Positions 18,818-28,120 of a stretch of DNA of 64,000 nt are shown here, piece after piece. Position numbers and translations under genes: made by a program. This stretch comes from Phototrophicus methaneseepsis (GTDB taxonomy: Bacteria; Chloroflexota; Anaerolineae; Aggregatilineales; Phototrophicaceae), in NCBI RefSeq assembly GCF_015500095.1, contig NZ_CP062983.1, positions 1,240,001 to 1,304,000 of the forward strand, given 5' to 3'. A model generated the notes under the pieces. The model was not told the origin of the DNA. It saw nothing but the letters and a program-made list of their open reading frames with translations, and did no database searches. The number at the start of each line of letters is the position of its first letter. The first letter of the stretch is position 1.

Positions 18818-19444
18818 TTATGGTGCGACGGGCAGTTGATTCGTTATGCGTTCTTGCAGGGCTTCCAGGATGTATTCCACGGATTTAACGATGCCGAGCA
18901 AGGCTAGCTGCGCATGTTGATCATAGTCATCAGGGATGGCCGGAATATGTAGGAAACTGCACAGCGTATTCAGCCCCAGTTCATTGATTGTATGCATGGC
19001 TGAATAAAAGACATGGTTGCACACATATGCTCCGGCATGGTTGGAGATCGTAACAGGGACGTTCTTTTCCAGTAGGCTGGCTTTGAGGTCCGCCAGGGGC
19101 ATGTTAGAAAAGTAAGCAGGGGCCCCATCGTCTGTAATCGGACTGCCCTGGCATAGCTGGCCCGCGTTATCCGGCAGGCGGGCATCATCCAGATTGAGCG
19201 CGACCCGTTCCAGATGCAACCCCTTACGTCCTGCGGCGACGCCTATACTCAAGACGACATCCGGCGAGATCGTTTCGATCAACTCACGCACGCGGGCCCC
19301 GGCAGCCTGATACTCTGTTGGCAGGACCTCAGCCGTAATCGCCATATCGGGCAGGGTGTGATGGGCCATAGCTTCTATGACGAGCTGCGACGGATTCACG
19401 GCAATATCGCCAAATGGCTCAAAGCCAGTCAATAGCACTTTCAT
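18818..19444 (-). CDS. pcp: Pyroglutamyl-peptidase I (peptidase C15)
   Basis: 208 residues, the normal size for this cytosolic cysteine peptidase that removes N-terminal pyroglutamate. The start KVLLTGFEPFG is diagnostic. The catalytic triad is readable as Glu79 in HLERVALN, Cys142 in GAYVCNHVFY and His166 in SFLHIP. It begins 62 bases after the stop of the SDR gene on the same strand and may be co-transcribed with it. Its role is peptide salvage; no functional link to its neighbours is obvious. Confidence 0.92.
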   Translation of the reverse strand: MKVLLTGFEPFGDIAVNPSQLVIEAMAHHTLPDMAITAEVLPTEYQAAGARVRELIETISPDVVLSIGVAAGRKGLHLERVALNLDDARLPDNAGQLCQGSPITDDGAPAYFSNMPLADLKASLLEKNVPVTISNHAGAYVCNHVFYSAMHTINELGLNTLCSFLHIPAIPDDYDQHAQLALLGIVKSVEYILEALQERITNQLPVAP

Positions 19445-19506
19445 GATGGTTGCCCTCTCTCATTTACAGAACGTGGTTGCCACTACAGAATGCGTTTGCC
19501 ACCAAT

Positions 19507-20277
19507 TTACCGCGCCAACCAGCCCCCGTCGACTGCCAGCAGCGTACCATGGACATAGCGGGCCGCATCAGAGGCCAGGTAAACGGCAGCGCCCTGCAAA
19601 TCCGCCGCTGTGCCCCATTCACCTGCCGGGATGCGATCCACAATGGCCTTGTTGCGTTCGGCGTCTTCGCGCAATGCGACGTTTAAGTCTGTCGCCATAT
19701 AACCGGGCGAAATCGCGTTGACGTTGATATGATCGGCAGCGAGTTCATTGGCGAGTGCCTTTGTCATGCCAGCGATGCCATGCTTGGCGGCAGCATAAGA
19801 GGGCACCTTGATGCCGCCCTGGTAGCTCAGCATAGAGGCGATATTGATGATTTTGCCGCCGCCCTGGGCTTTCATCTGTTCGGCTGCGGCCTGTGCCAGG
19901 AAGAATGCCGCATTCAGATTGATCTGGATGACGTCCAGCCAATCTTCTTCAGGAAAGCCGAGCACGCCGCCACGACGAGCGACACCGGCATTATTCACCA
20001 GGATATCCAGCTTGCCAAACAACTTAACAACCTGCTGGACAGCCGCTTTAATGTCCGTTGCGGAAGCCTCGAGCAGGTCCAGCGCGATATGCTCGTAACG
20101 CAGCCCGAACCCGGTGACGTAATCCGCCAATCCGGCATCGTCTTCTGAGCGATTCAGTCCGACGATGTGTGCTCCGGCTTCCGCTAGCCCTTCCGCAATA
20201 GCCCGACCTAGACCGCGATTCGCACCTGTCACCAGGGCGACTTTTCCATCCAGCCGGAATTGATCCAGAATGCCCAT
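19507..20277 (-). CDS. SDR-family oxidoreductase (2-deoxy-D-gluconate 3-dehydrogenase / KduD-like)
   Basis: 256 residues of the classical short-chain dehydrogenase family. The cofactor motif TGANRGLG starts at about residue 18, NNAG lies at 95-98, and the catalytic residues are Ser148, Tyr161 and Lys165 (YAAAK). The C-terminal HGTLLAVDGGWLAR is standard. The N-terminus MGILDQFRLDGKVALVTGA is typical of KduD and gluconate 5-dehydrogenases, which act on sugar acids. It lies between a sulfatase and pyroglutamyl peptidase, downstream of other carbohydrate genes, which supports a sugar-acid substrate. The exact sugar is not assignable. Confidence 0.85.
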   Translation of the reverse strand: MGILDQFRLDGKVALVTGANRGLGRAIAEGLAEAGAHIVGLNRSEDDAGLADYVTGFGLRYEHIALDLLEASATDIKAAVQQVVKLFGKLDILVNNAGVARRGGVLGFPEEDWLDVIQINLNAAFFLAQAAAEQMKAQGGGKIINIASMLSYQGGIKVPSYAAAKHGIAGMTKALANELAADHINVNAISPGYMATDLNVALREDAERNKAIVDRIPAGEWGTAADLQGAAVYLASDAARYVHGTLLAVDGGWLAR

Positions 20278-20342
20278 ATTGTTGGCTCCCCTTTATCTGT
20301 TGAGGGTCTATAAAACGTTCACATCGTGCTTTAGCATGCCGT

Positions 20343-21731
20343 TTAACGCGGGTCCGTTAAATCAGTCGGGATATATGGGAACGTGGTGGACCCCGTCATT
20401 TGCCCGAAAGTGACGTATGTCTCCGGCGGTAAGATGGTCGGATGCGCATTTTCGACGGTAGCAATACGGTGCAGCAGCCGCGCGCGCATTTCTTCTGCAA
20501 TGTGCTGATGCGACGTATACGTGATGAGGTTATGCAGTTCATAAGGATCGTTCGTCAGATCATAGAGAAAAGCTTCTTGATACGTTTCGGCGTCGCAATC
20601 ATGCCAGGGGTCCGCATCTTCAGCGACGACGCAGTATTTCCATTGAGCCGTGCGCAGAGCACGCGCCACCTGCGATTCGCTGATCTGGATGAAGACATCA
20701 TCCTGCCATGTGGGGTCCTGTGGGTTACGGACAAGCGGCAGCATACTGTGCCCTTGCATTTGCTCTGGTATAGTGATGCCCGCAATATCAAGCAGGGTCG
20801 GTGGTAAATCGACAAGGCTGACGAGCTGGCGTATCTGCCCGCCGCCATCGAAGCCGGGGCCGCACATCGCCATGGGCACACGCGAGGCGCTGTCGTGGCA
20901 GCTCCGCTTATATTCGCCATTGCGCGTCTTGAAGTGGTTACCATGATCGGATGTGAAGATGACGACCGTATTATCAGCAATGCCCATGCTCTTGAGTGCA
21001 TCCAGCAGGCGACCAAAAGCTTCGTCCAGCCGCTTGACCATGCCATAGTAGCCCGGTGTCTGCTGCGGAGCCGTCCCGCCAAGTGCGAGCAGGTCCGGCG
21101 GTAGCCAGCGCGACCGATAGCGCGCTTCGTAGCCTTCTGGTGCAGGGTAGCTATCCGTATGATTTTGGTGGTGTGGTTCTAAGTAGGACAAAAATAAGAA
21201 GAAGGGATTCTCTTTAACGCCATCAATATAGCGAATAGCGGCATCTGTGAGCGCATCGACGCGGTAACCGGGCAAACGGTGTTCCACGCCATCGTTATCA
21301 TACAGGCGCGCGTCATACGCATCGGAGACGAATTCCAGCAAGTTCGAGGCCAGCCAGGTTTTATACCCGCCGCGCTGCTCTACAGGTACCGCACCGCGAT
21401 GCTCAATATCAGCCAGGTGCCATTTGCCGATGTAGCCCGTCTCATAGCCCGCAACATTGAAGTAATGGGCCAGCGTCTTATGGGATGGGTCGAGCGTGAT
21501 GGCGTTGCGATAGCAGCCTGTCTCCGTGGCATATAGCCCGGTCTGCATGACGGAGCGACATGGCCCGCAAACGGGCTGCGGCGTGATCGTCGTATAGAAG
21601 TGCGTGCCAGATTGCGCAATGCGGTCAAAATTGGGTGTGAGGTCTAGCGGGTTGCCATGCACACCCGTGGTATCCCATCGCTGCTGATCTGTGAAGAAGA
21701 CGACAATATTCGGACGTGAACTATTAGGCAT
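20343..21731 (-). CDS. Sulfatase (alkaline phosphatase superfamily, formylglycine type)
   Basis: 462 residues. The N-terminal metal-binding Asp-Gln is in VVFFTDQQRWD (D15, Q16). The formylglycine motif is CGPCR (Cys55 as the residue to be oxidised, then P57 and R59), a CxPCR variant of CxPxR. Further signatures are the GKWHLA motif and TSDHGNHF (second metal site). No signal peptide is visible, so it is probably cytoplasmic. It must be activated by a formylglycine-generating enzyme encoded elsewhere. With the GH2 glycosidase, epimerase and SDR it suggests breakdown of a sulfated glycan; the ester specificity is unknown. Confidence 0.88.
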   Translation of the reverse strand: MPNSSRPNIVVFFTDQQRWDTTGVHGNPLDLTPNFDRIAQSGTHFYTTITPQPVCGPCRSVMQTGLYATETGCYRNAITLDPSHKTLAHYFNVAGYETGYIGKWHLADIEHRGAVPVEQRGGYKTWLASNLLEFVSDAYDARLYDNDGVEHRLPGYRVDALTDAAIRYIDGVKENPFFLFLSYLEPHHQNHTDSYPAPEGYEARYRSRWLPPDLLALGGTAPQQTPGYYGMVKRLDEAFGRLLDALKSMGIADNTVVIFTSDHGNHFKTRNGEYKRSCHDSASRVPMAMCGPGFDGGGQIRQLVSLVDLPPTLLDIAGITIPEQMQGHSMLPLVRNPQDPTWQDDVFIQISESQVARALRTAQWKYCVVAEDADPWHDCDAETYQEAFLYDLTNDPYELHNLITYTSHQHIAEEMRARLLHRIATVENAHPTILPPETYVTFGQMTGSTTFPYIPTDLTDPR

Positions 21732-21763
21732 CCTACATCCTCTTGTGGTGATCGGTAAAAATA

Positions 21764-22723
21764 TTAATCAATTTGGATCTGACCATCTTCTATCAGCCAC
21801 TGCACGCTTTCCTGGATGGCTTGCAGGGATGTATAGCGTGGTTCATAACCGAGCAGACGCCGCGCTTTTTCGATACTGGCGTTAGGGCTACGGCTGATAT
21901 GCTCCCAGGTGGCCGCCGCTTCTTTCTCACTGACGGTTTCGCACCATTGATCCCAGGGTAAGCAGGTTAAATGCGGCTCTTGGCCGAACCACCGGGCCAT
22001 GGCTTCGGCATAGCCTCGTAACGTCAGTGCCCCGGCAGAAACGGTATGGAAGCTCTCGCCTACGGAGGTGCTCCAATGCGTCATAGCCAGTTGGAATGCC
22101 TGGGCGACGTCATCAGCATGCACATGATGCAGCGTCTCCATGCCGAAGTTGGGCAGCGTGACTTCTTCGCCATGGGCCAGCTTTTCGAAGACGGCCAGTG
22201 ATTGATTGCCAGCCGGGTTAATGGGCTTGTGCCCTGGCCCGACGATATGCCCTGGATGCAGGGCCGTCGCCGGGAAGCCATACTGGCGCGCTTGCTGCAT
22301 GAGATACGTCTCAATCTGGGATTTTTGGGTGCCGTAGTCGCCAAATGGGGCGCGTGGTAGGTCTTCTGTTGCGGGGACGATGCTGCTATGACCATGAATC
22401 CAGATGGTCCCACAATGCAAAAAATGCTGGACATGGCCGCGCAGAGCGTCGACGAGTTGCATACAGCTCGGCAGGGTAAAACAAATCATATCAGTGACCA
22501 CGTCTGCTTCAAAAGCGCGGATGCGCTCGCCAAAGGTGCCGTCTTTTTCTTCTGCCGTGCGGTCAATCGTCACACGCTGAACGTGATCCCAGGCTTTATG
22601 GGGGAGATAGGGCTCACTCTGGCCTCGGCTCAGGCAAATAACCTCATGCCCGGCTTCTACCAATCGCGGGACGAGGTAGGTCCCCACGTGCCCGGTCCCG
22701 CCGATAATAACGACTTTCATCAT
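21764..22723 (-). CDS. NAD-dependent epimerase/dehydratase family protein (extended SDR)
   Basis: About 319 residues. The Rossmann motif GGTGHVGTYLV at the N-terminus binds NAD(P), with LSRG after beta-2. The catalytic YXXXK appears in YGTQKSQIE. The ATG at 22723 (MMKVV) has AGGAAAGG seven bases upstream; a longer frame to 22747 lacks a site. The rest resembles UDP-sugar 4-epimerases and uronate dehydrogenases, but the substrate cannot be fixed. It lies 32 bases before the sulfatase gene on the same strand, in a likely co-transcribed sugar-metabolism set, and is divergent from the GH2 gene. Confidence 0.8.
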   Translation of the reverse strand: MMKVVIIGGTGHVGTYLVPRLVEAGHEVICLSRGQSEPYLPHKAWDHVQRVTIDRTAEEKDGTFGERIRAFEADVVTDMICFTLPSCMQLVDALRGHVQHFLHCGTIWIHGHSSIVPATEDLPRAPFGDYGTQKSQIETYLMQQARQYGFPATALHPGHIVGPGHKPINPAGNQSLAVFEKLAHGEEVTLPNFGMETLHHVHADDVAQAFQLAMTHWSTSVGESFHTVSAGALTLRGYAEAMARWFGQEPHLTCLPWDQWCETVSEKEAAATWEHISRSPNASIEKARRLLGYEPRYTSLQAIQESVQWLIEDGQIQID

Positions 22724-22948
22724 CAATAAACCTTTCCTAAAAAGCATAGTGACTTAAGCATGATGATCATGGCAGCAACACGTCAGAGTATAACACTCCC
22801 CTATATGACTGACGGACCATCTTATGAGATGGACTTAAGGCAAAGAGTCATATCAAAAGAATACGTATTCACCGTTGTTTGCGCACTTTATTTTGAGTAA
22901 GCTCCATATCGTTTTTATTGGTGTTCGTATTTTTTAAAGGATTTGTTG

Positions 22949-24751
22949 ATGTCTATACCACGGAGTGAGTACCCTCGCCCCCAATTTGTTCGCCCTGATT
23001 GGCTGTGCCTCAATGGCGAATGGCAATTTGAAATTGACCAGGCTGATACAGGCCTGGACCGCGGCCTGCTTGAGCGTGAGCTATCGGATACGATTACAGT
23101 CCCCTTCTGCCCAGAATCGAAGCTTTCCGGGATAGAAAACCTGGATTACCTGGAAGCCGTCTGGTATCGGCGCGATGTGACGATACCGCAGGATTGGGCT
23201 GGTCAGAATGTACTGCTGCACTTCCAGGCTGTTGATTATGACACCACGGTATGGGTCAATGGGCAGGAAATCTACCGCCATCGCGGTGGTTTCTCGTCAT
23301 TCTCCTGCGACATTTCTAAGGCGGCCAAGGCGGGCGAAACAGCGACGATTGTCGTGCGTGCCCGTGATAGCCACCGTCTGCCACAGCCACGTGGCAAGCA
23401 ATCACGCCGTTATGGGGCCTATGGGGCCATCTACGTGCGTACGACGGGTATTTGGCAAACTGTTTGGATGGAACCGGTGCCGGAGACTGCCCTACGCCGC
23501 CCGCGCATCACGCCGGATGTTGCCAATGGAGCCTTCCATCTGGAACAGCCCATCAGCAATAACACCCCTGGCCTAATGCTGAAAGCCGTCCTGAGCGATG
23601 AACAGGGCGAGGTTGTCTCTGCCCAGGCTGCTGCTTACTATGACCTGGCACCTCGTCTGACCCTGACCATCCCGGAAGAACGCCGCCGCCTGTGGTCGAT
23701 TGAAGACCCGCACCTGTATGACCTAGAAATCAGCCTGATTGATGCGGATGGTAACGTTGTTGATTCCGCCACCAGCTATGCGGGTCTGCGCAGTGTCGCC
23801 ATTGATGGCAAGGCGATTAAGATCAACGGCGAAGTCATCTTCCAGCGCCTTGTGCTGGACCAGGGTTATTACGCTGATGGCATCATGACAGCCCCCTCCG
23901 ATGAAGCTCTCATCCATGATATTGAACTGAGCATGGCGGCGGGCTTCAATGGGGCGCGTCTGCATCAGAAAGTCTTTGAAGAGCGCTTCCTGTATCATGC
24001 TGACCGTATGGGCTATATCGTCTGGGGTGAGTTTGGCGACTGGGGCTGCCGGGAAAGTCACTTGGACGCCACTGTGCACCAGCAGCCGACCGCAGCCTAC
24101 ATCACAGAATGGCTGGAAGTGCTGGAACGGGATTATTCTCATCCGGCGATTGTCGGCTGGTGCCCTCTGAATGAAACCTGGCAGCTCTTGCATGATCGCG
24201 TCACCGCGCTCGATGATGTGACCTGGGGCATGTACCTCGCGACAAAGGCCATGGATACCTCGCGCCCGGTATTGGATACATCGGGTTATGCACATCGCGT
24301 CATCGGCGCGGATGTCTACGACAGCCATGACTATACCCAGGACCCGGAAAAATTCGCTGAAAATCAAGCAGGCCTGGATCAAGATGATCCCTATCTGAAT
24401 ACCTATGGAGATGGGCGGCCATTTTCCGTGCCGTATGCAGGCCAGCCGTACTTCTGTAGTGAGTTCGGTGGCATCCGCTGGAACCCGGAAGAAGAAGAAG
24501 GTCAGGGTTCCTGGGGTTATGGGGAACGTCCTACAACCCTGGAAGAATTCTATGACCGCTTCGAACGTCTATGCGCTGTCCTGCTGGACGATCCGAATAT
24601 GTTCGGCTATTGCTATACACAGCTTACGGATGTTTACCAGGAGCACAACGGCATCTATAAGTTCGACCGCAGCGGAAAATTCGATGATCTGGCTCGCATT
24701 CGCGCTGCACAGGTCCGTCCCGCCGCGATTGAGGAAGCAAGCAAGAGCTAA
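22949..24751 (+). CDS. Glycoside hydrolase family 2 (beta-galactosidase/beta-glucuronidase-like)
   Basis: About 600 residues with three recognisable parts. An N-terminal jelly-roll sugar-binding domain contains FQAVDYDTTVWVNG. A short immunoglobulin-like domain spans about 185-280, and a TIM barrel follows. The acid/base Glu409 is in CPLNETW and the nucleophile Glu505 is in FCSEFGG, the order expected for GH2. No signal peptide is present, so it should act inside the cell on imported oligosaccharides. AAGGA precedes ATG 22949. It is divergent from the epimerase-sulfatase-SDR set and ends in a strong terminator. The glycosidic bond cleaved is not predictable. Confidence 0.88.
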   Translation: MSIPRSEYPRPQFVRPDWLCLNGEWQFEIDQADTGLDRGLLERELSDTITVPFCPESKLSGIENLDYLEAVWYRRDVTIPQDWAGQNVLLHFQAVDYDTTVWVNGQEIYRHRGGFSSFSCDISKAAKAGETATIVVRARDSHRLPQPRGKQSRRYGAYGAIYVRTTGIWQTVWMEPVPETALRRPRITPDVANGAFHLEQPISNNTPGLMLKAVLSDEQGEVVSAQAAAYYDLAPRLTLTIPEERRRLWSIEDPHLYDLEISLIDADGNVVDSATSYAGLRSVAIDGKAIKINGEVIFQRLVLDQGYYADGIMTAPSDEALIHDIELSMAAGFNGARLHQKVFEERFLYHADRMGYIVWGEFGDWGCRESHLDATVHQQPTAAYITEWLEVLERDYSHPAIVGWCPLNETWQLLHDRVTALDDVTWGMYLATKAMDTSRPVLDTSGYAHRVIGADVYDSHDYTQDPEKFAENQAGLDQDDPYLNTYGDGRPFSVPYAGQPYFCSEFGGIRWNPEEEEGQGSWGYGERPTTLEEFYDRFERLCAVLLDDPNMFGYCYTQLTDVYQEHNGIYKFDRSGKFDDLARIRAAQVRPAAIEEASKS

Positions 24752-24773
24752 CACGATACCCCATCTATAGATT

Positions 24774-24807
24774 AAAAACGGCCCGTGTCATCAACATGGG
24801 CCGTTTT
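24774..24807. terminator. Bidirectional terminator between GH2 and LarA-like genes
   Basis: AAAACGGCCC pairs with GGGCCGTTTT, extended inward by GTG/CAT wobble pairing. The flanking A and T runs make it functional on both strands. It sits between convergent genes: 22 bases past the GH2 stop and 24 bases past the LarA-like stop. Confidence 0.9.
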
Positions 24808-24831
24808 CGTTTCTGGTGATATGTGCTGTTC

Positions 24832-26094
24832 TTAACGTACCCGGTAGAGCGTTTCGCCTGCTTTGGGCACATAAAGCACGCCCTCGTCTTCCTGGTTCAT
24901 CCAATCGGCGGGGACGATGCTGTCAGGGTCCATATAGCCAAGGTTGAGCTGGAGGCAGGCTGCTTCCGGGATTTTGCTGGCAAGCGTGACGTTGATGCGA
25001 GGCTTTTCTTCGCCATCTTCAAAGGTGCCACTGCCTTTTAGATGCGTTCCATGGGCTAATACACCCAGCGGGATATGCTGATAGGCGTCCCACTGCTTCA
25101 GGTAAAAATCGCGCACATGATAACCTGCTTCGTAGATATATTTGCCGTGTACATGGCTAACCGTCTCCAGATGCGGCGCATAGACAATCAACTCGCCGCC
25201 ATCCGCCACGGCAGGCTCCAGCTTATACATCGCCTTGGATGCCGTCCACAATTCGTCATACATGGTCGCCGCTTGCGACAGGACGCGCTGATAGGGCTTA
25301 TCGACCCACTTAATATGCCGCTCCGACGACAGATCCGCGGCGGCACTCCAGGCGTTGAGGTGGTCGCCAATGAAAATGCCCGCCAGGTCTGTGCCAAGGA
25401 CGACCATACTCACAAGGGTAATCGGCGTCGGGATGCATTCAGCGGCAGCATGAATCATGGCGCGCATGGGTGTTTCTTTGACGCCGATAGTCTTTAGAAT
25501 GGTGATGAGCGCGCCTAGCCAGTGCGTCACATTGATCATATCTGCGCCAGAAATGCCGGGGAACAGGTACTTTGCCCCGCCAGAGAAGCCAACCACCTCA
25601 TGTGGGAAGGTCGGCCCAATGATGAGGATATGGTCATATTCCATGGCCTTTTTGTTGATGCGAATCGACACATCGCCGCCCAGTGACGGATGCCATACGT
25701 CGCCCGCTATCGCTTTGATCTGGTCGACCTTCATCACGCCAATTTCTGCCAGGGCACCGGGGTTATCCCAATCATGATTGAGCAAACCCACATGCCTGTA
25801 AGTGCTGCGGCGTTCTTTTTCTGTGATGCCCACAAGCTGATATAGGGCATCGTCATCCAACGGCGGATGCGTGCCGAGTGCAACCATGAAGTCGAGCTGT
25901 GCGACATCATGCAAAGCGGCTACCAACTGGCGGAACAGCATCCCCAGCGGGATCGTCCGCGTGTGATCGGGGATGAGGGCCAGTACACGCTGATTGGTAT
26001 ATTGGCCTTCCAACCCTTGATGCAGCGTTTGCTGGATCGTCGCTTCATCGAGCACATCTGAGCCGGATGCGGTAGCCTGTGCTATGATGCCCAT
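24832..26094 (-). CDS. LarA-like nickel-pincer-dependent racemase/epimerase (DUF2088 family)
   Basis: 420 residues resembling LarA, the lactate racemase that carries a covalent Ni-pincer nucleotide. Signatures are IPDHTR at 41-46, ALGTHPPLDDDAL (substrate/His region), and FPHEVVGFSGGAKYLFPGIS, which holds a conserved His and the Lys that tethers the cofactor. Cofactor synthesis genes larB/C/E are not nearby. LarA homologues act on several alpha-hydroxy acids, so a sugar-acid epimerase role would suit the neighbouring glycan genes; this is inference. It is convergent with the GH2 gene and has no close partner on its own strand. Confidence 0.82.
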   Translation of the reverse strand: MGIIAQATASGSDVLDEATIQQTLHQGLEGQYTNQRVLALIPDHTRTIPLGMLFRQLVAALHDVAQLDFMVALGTHPPLDDDALYQLVGITEKERRSTYRHVGLLNHDWDNPGALAEIGVMKVDQIKAIAGDVWHPSLGGDVSIRINKKAMEYDHILIIGPTFPHEVVGFSGGAKYLFPGISGADMINVTHWLGALITILKTIGVKETPMRAMIHAAAECIPTPITLVSMVVLGTDLAGIFIGDHLNAWSAAADLSSERHIKWVDKPYQRVLSQAATMYDELWTASKAMYKLEPAVADGGELIVYAPHLETVSHVHGKYIYEAGYHVRDFYLKQWDAYQHIPLGVLAHGTHLKGSGTFEDGEEKPRINVTLASKIPEAACLQLNLGYMDPDSIVPADWMNQEDEGVLYVPKAGETLYRVR

Positions 26095-26325
26095 TATTGT
26101 TTCTCCTACATGGCGCTATGGCAAATCATGCTCTGACTATAACCCGGTTGATGGCTTTTCGTACAGATACCGATGATAGACCATGTCTATAAAAGCCCAG
26201 AGATAAGAGGTACTCAGGATGATCTTGTAAATTTATGACGCTGGCAAACCATCCGCCTCATATTGCTGGCCTTTAATTTGTTGATCTCAAGGGTATCGAG
26301 ATTTAATAATAGGCAAATGTACATA

Positions 26326-26342
26326 AACCATTTATAATGGTT
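26326..26342 (+). promoter_or_regulatory. Promoter -10 box inside an inverted repeat
   Basis: TATAAT at 26333-26338 lies within the 7-bp inverted repeat AACCATT/AATGGTT, 53 bases before the small ORF at 26391. The -35 region is poor. Overlap of a perfect -10 with a palindrome suggests a repressed or activator-dependent promoter. Confidence 0.4.
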
Positions 26343-26390
26343 ATCCCGTAAGCATTTCTACTGAGATTTAACATTGAGAGGTCAGAGGCT

Positions 26391-26618
26391 GTGAATAAGC
26401 AACGTACCGTAAACCGTGAAACGTACATTCTGACTGAACTCGAGGACGTTGTCCTATTGGCCGTTGAAGAAGATGGTGAAATTATTGGTTATTTGCCATA
26501 TCATCGCGTTGAGCGCACCATTCTCACCCTCACAGATGACCAACTGAATCAGTTATTTCAAAAGATGACACATCAAAAGCCAGCTCACAAAGATCTCAAT
26601 ATCGCTGCTGCAAGCTAG
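26391..26618 (+). CDS. Small acidic protein of unknown function
   Basis: 75 residues from a GTG start with an AGAGG run close upstream. The sequence reads as a beta-strand-rich N-terminal half (YILTELEDVVLLAVEEDGEI, then IGYLPYHRVERTIL) and a helical, polar C-terminal half. It has its own -10 element upstream and a strong terminator downstream, so it is a stand-alone transcription unit. No family is recognised. It is convergent with recF. Confidence 0.6.
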   Translation: MNKQRTVNRETYILTELEDVVLLAVEEDGEIIGYLPYHRVERTILTLTDDQLNQLFQKMTHQKPAHKDLNIAAAS

Positions 26619-26682
26619 CGTTTTCCCAACTGATTTTATTGGTAAGTTAAACTTCTTCGAATAGGCCGTTCATAGAAATAGT

Positions 26683-26704
26683 CCGCCCCTGAGGGCGGCT
26701 TTTT
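26683..26704 (+). terminator. Intrinsic terminator after the small ORF
   Basis: CCGCCC pairs with GGGCGG across a CTGA tetraloop and is followed by CTTTTTATTT. It ends the small acidic-protein transcript 65 bases past its stop, in the space shared with convergent recF. Confidence 0.88.
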
Positions 26705-26744
26705 ATTTAATGGCTATTCCCTGTTGAAAAGGCTGTGCGTTGGT

Positions 26745-27956
26745 TCAGGGCGTGGCTTTTTCTGAGATTTGCCCGGCGATGACTTCATAGACCTGGGCAC
26801 GCTCTAAAAAGTCACTTGTGAAGATTTCAAGTTCGGTGGTGGTGACGAGTGTCTGCGCGATACCATCAAGCCGATCTAACAGATAAGCCCGACGCTTGCG
26901 GTCCAGTTCGGCCACGACTTCATCCAGCAGCAGAATAGGCCATTCGCCCAGGTGATCGCGCATCCAACTGAGTTCGGCCAGCTTCAAGGCCAAAACGGCG
27001 GTGCGTGCCTGCCCACGGCTGCCATACAAGCCGCAGTCACGCTCATTAATGAAAATACGCAGTTCATCACGATGCGGCCCGCTGAGCGTCACGCCGCGCA
27101 TGATGGATTCATTCTGCTCGGCTTCTAGCTGCTGCAAGAACTGCGGTTCGATCTGCTCCGCTGTCAGTTCCCGGTGCAGGTCCAGTCCCAACAAGTTAAA
27201 CGACATCTGGCCGTTGGCTTCTGCGGTGGGAACGAAGCTGGGCTGGTATTTGAGCGTGAGCGTCTCCGTGCGCCCGGTCAGGTCATCGTGATTGCGCTGG
27301 GCCAGTTCTTCCAACTCACGCAGAAATGTCTGCCGCCCAGCGATGACAGCCGCGCCCGCATGGGCTAATTGCTCATCCCAAAAGGCGAGTTCCTTACGGC
27401 TGGACTGCCGCTCGGAGATGCGGCGCAGTAGGGCGTTACGCTGTGGCAGGATTTTCTCGTAATTGTCGAGCGCTTCCAGATAATCTCGGTTGACCTGCGT
27501 CAGGGTCGTATCCATGAAGCGGCGGCGCTCACTGGGGGAGCCTTCCACCAGGGCCAAGTCCTGCGGCAAGAACAGCACCACCGTCAGCAGGCCGACCACA
27601 TCCATAACGCGTTTTTCGACGCCGTTAAGCTTGATCGTCTTCTTAAAGCGTGGCACAGGGCCGCTTTTATCCATCAATAGGGTGATTTCCAGCCGTTGTG
27701 TGGCACTTTCCCGGTTGTTGACATCAGCGGCGAGCCTTGCGAATGGAATCGGGTCGTCTTCTGTGCGCCAGTGGATGAGCTGCCGGTCACTGGTGGTATA
27801 GGGGGAACGGGATGTCGCAAGGTAATAGAGCGCTTCCAGGATGCTGGTTTTGCCCTGGGCGTTTTCTCCATATAAGACAATGGGCTGCTGCGGCAAACTG
27901 AGTTCCAGCCGCGCATAATTACGGAAGTTCGTCAGTGATAAATGTTCGATGTGCAT
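26745..27956 (-). CDS. recF: DNA replication and repair protein RecF
   Basis: 403 residues. The start MHIEHLSLTNFRNYARLEL is the typical RecF opening. Walker A is GENAQGKT (30-37), FLPQDLALVEGSPSERRRF contains the family-specific middle region, and the C-terminal Walker B is LLLDEVVAELD. It binds single-strand gaps and loads RecA with RecO and RecR in the cytoplasm. In many bacteria recF sits in the dnaA-dnaN-gyrB cluster; here it is isolated, with no replication genes in the window. The upstream neighbour on the same strand is more than 160 bases away. Confidence 0.95.
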   Translation of the reverse strand: MHIEHLSLTNFRNYARLELSLPQQPIVLYGENAQGKTSILEALYYLATSRSPYTTSDRQLIHWRTEDDPIPFARLAADVNNRESATQRLEITLLMDKSGPVPRFKKTIKLNGVEKRVMDVVGLLTVVLFLPQDLALVEGSPSERRRFMDTTLTQVNRDYLEALDNYEKILPQRNALLRRISERQSSRKELAFWDEQLAHAGAAVIAGRQTFLRELEELAQRNHDDLTGRTETLTLKYQPSFVPTAEANGQMSFNLLGLDLHRELTAEQIEPQFLQQLEAEQNESIMRGVTLSGPHRDELRIFINERDCGLYGSRGQARTAVLALKLAELSWMRDHLGEWPILLLDEVVAELDRKRRAYLLDRLDGIAQTLVTTTELEIFTSDFLERAQVYEVIAGQISEKATP

Positions 27957-28120
27957 GGGGTCTCTCGCTTGTGTATTGCGGCGAGGGGTGACCCTCTTAT
28001 TATAGCACAGAGGTTCGATACGCCCTATGGTGAAGGGCCTTTTAGCCCCCTTTTTAATGGGGCAATTTGTTTAAGGAATCGGCAGCAAAATATGGTCTTA
28101 TGGCGCTCTACATCCCCACC

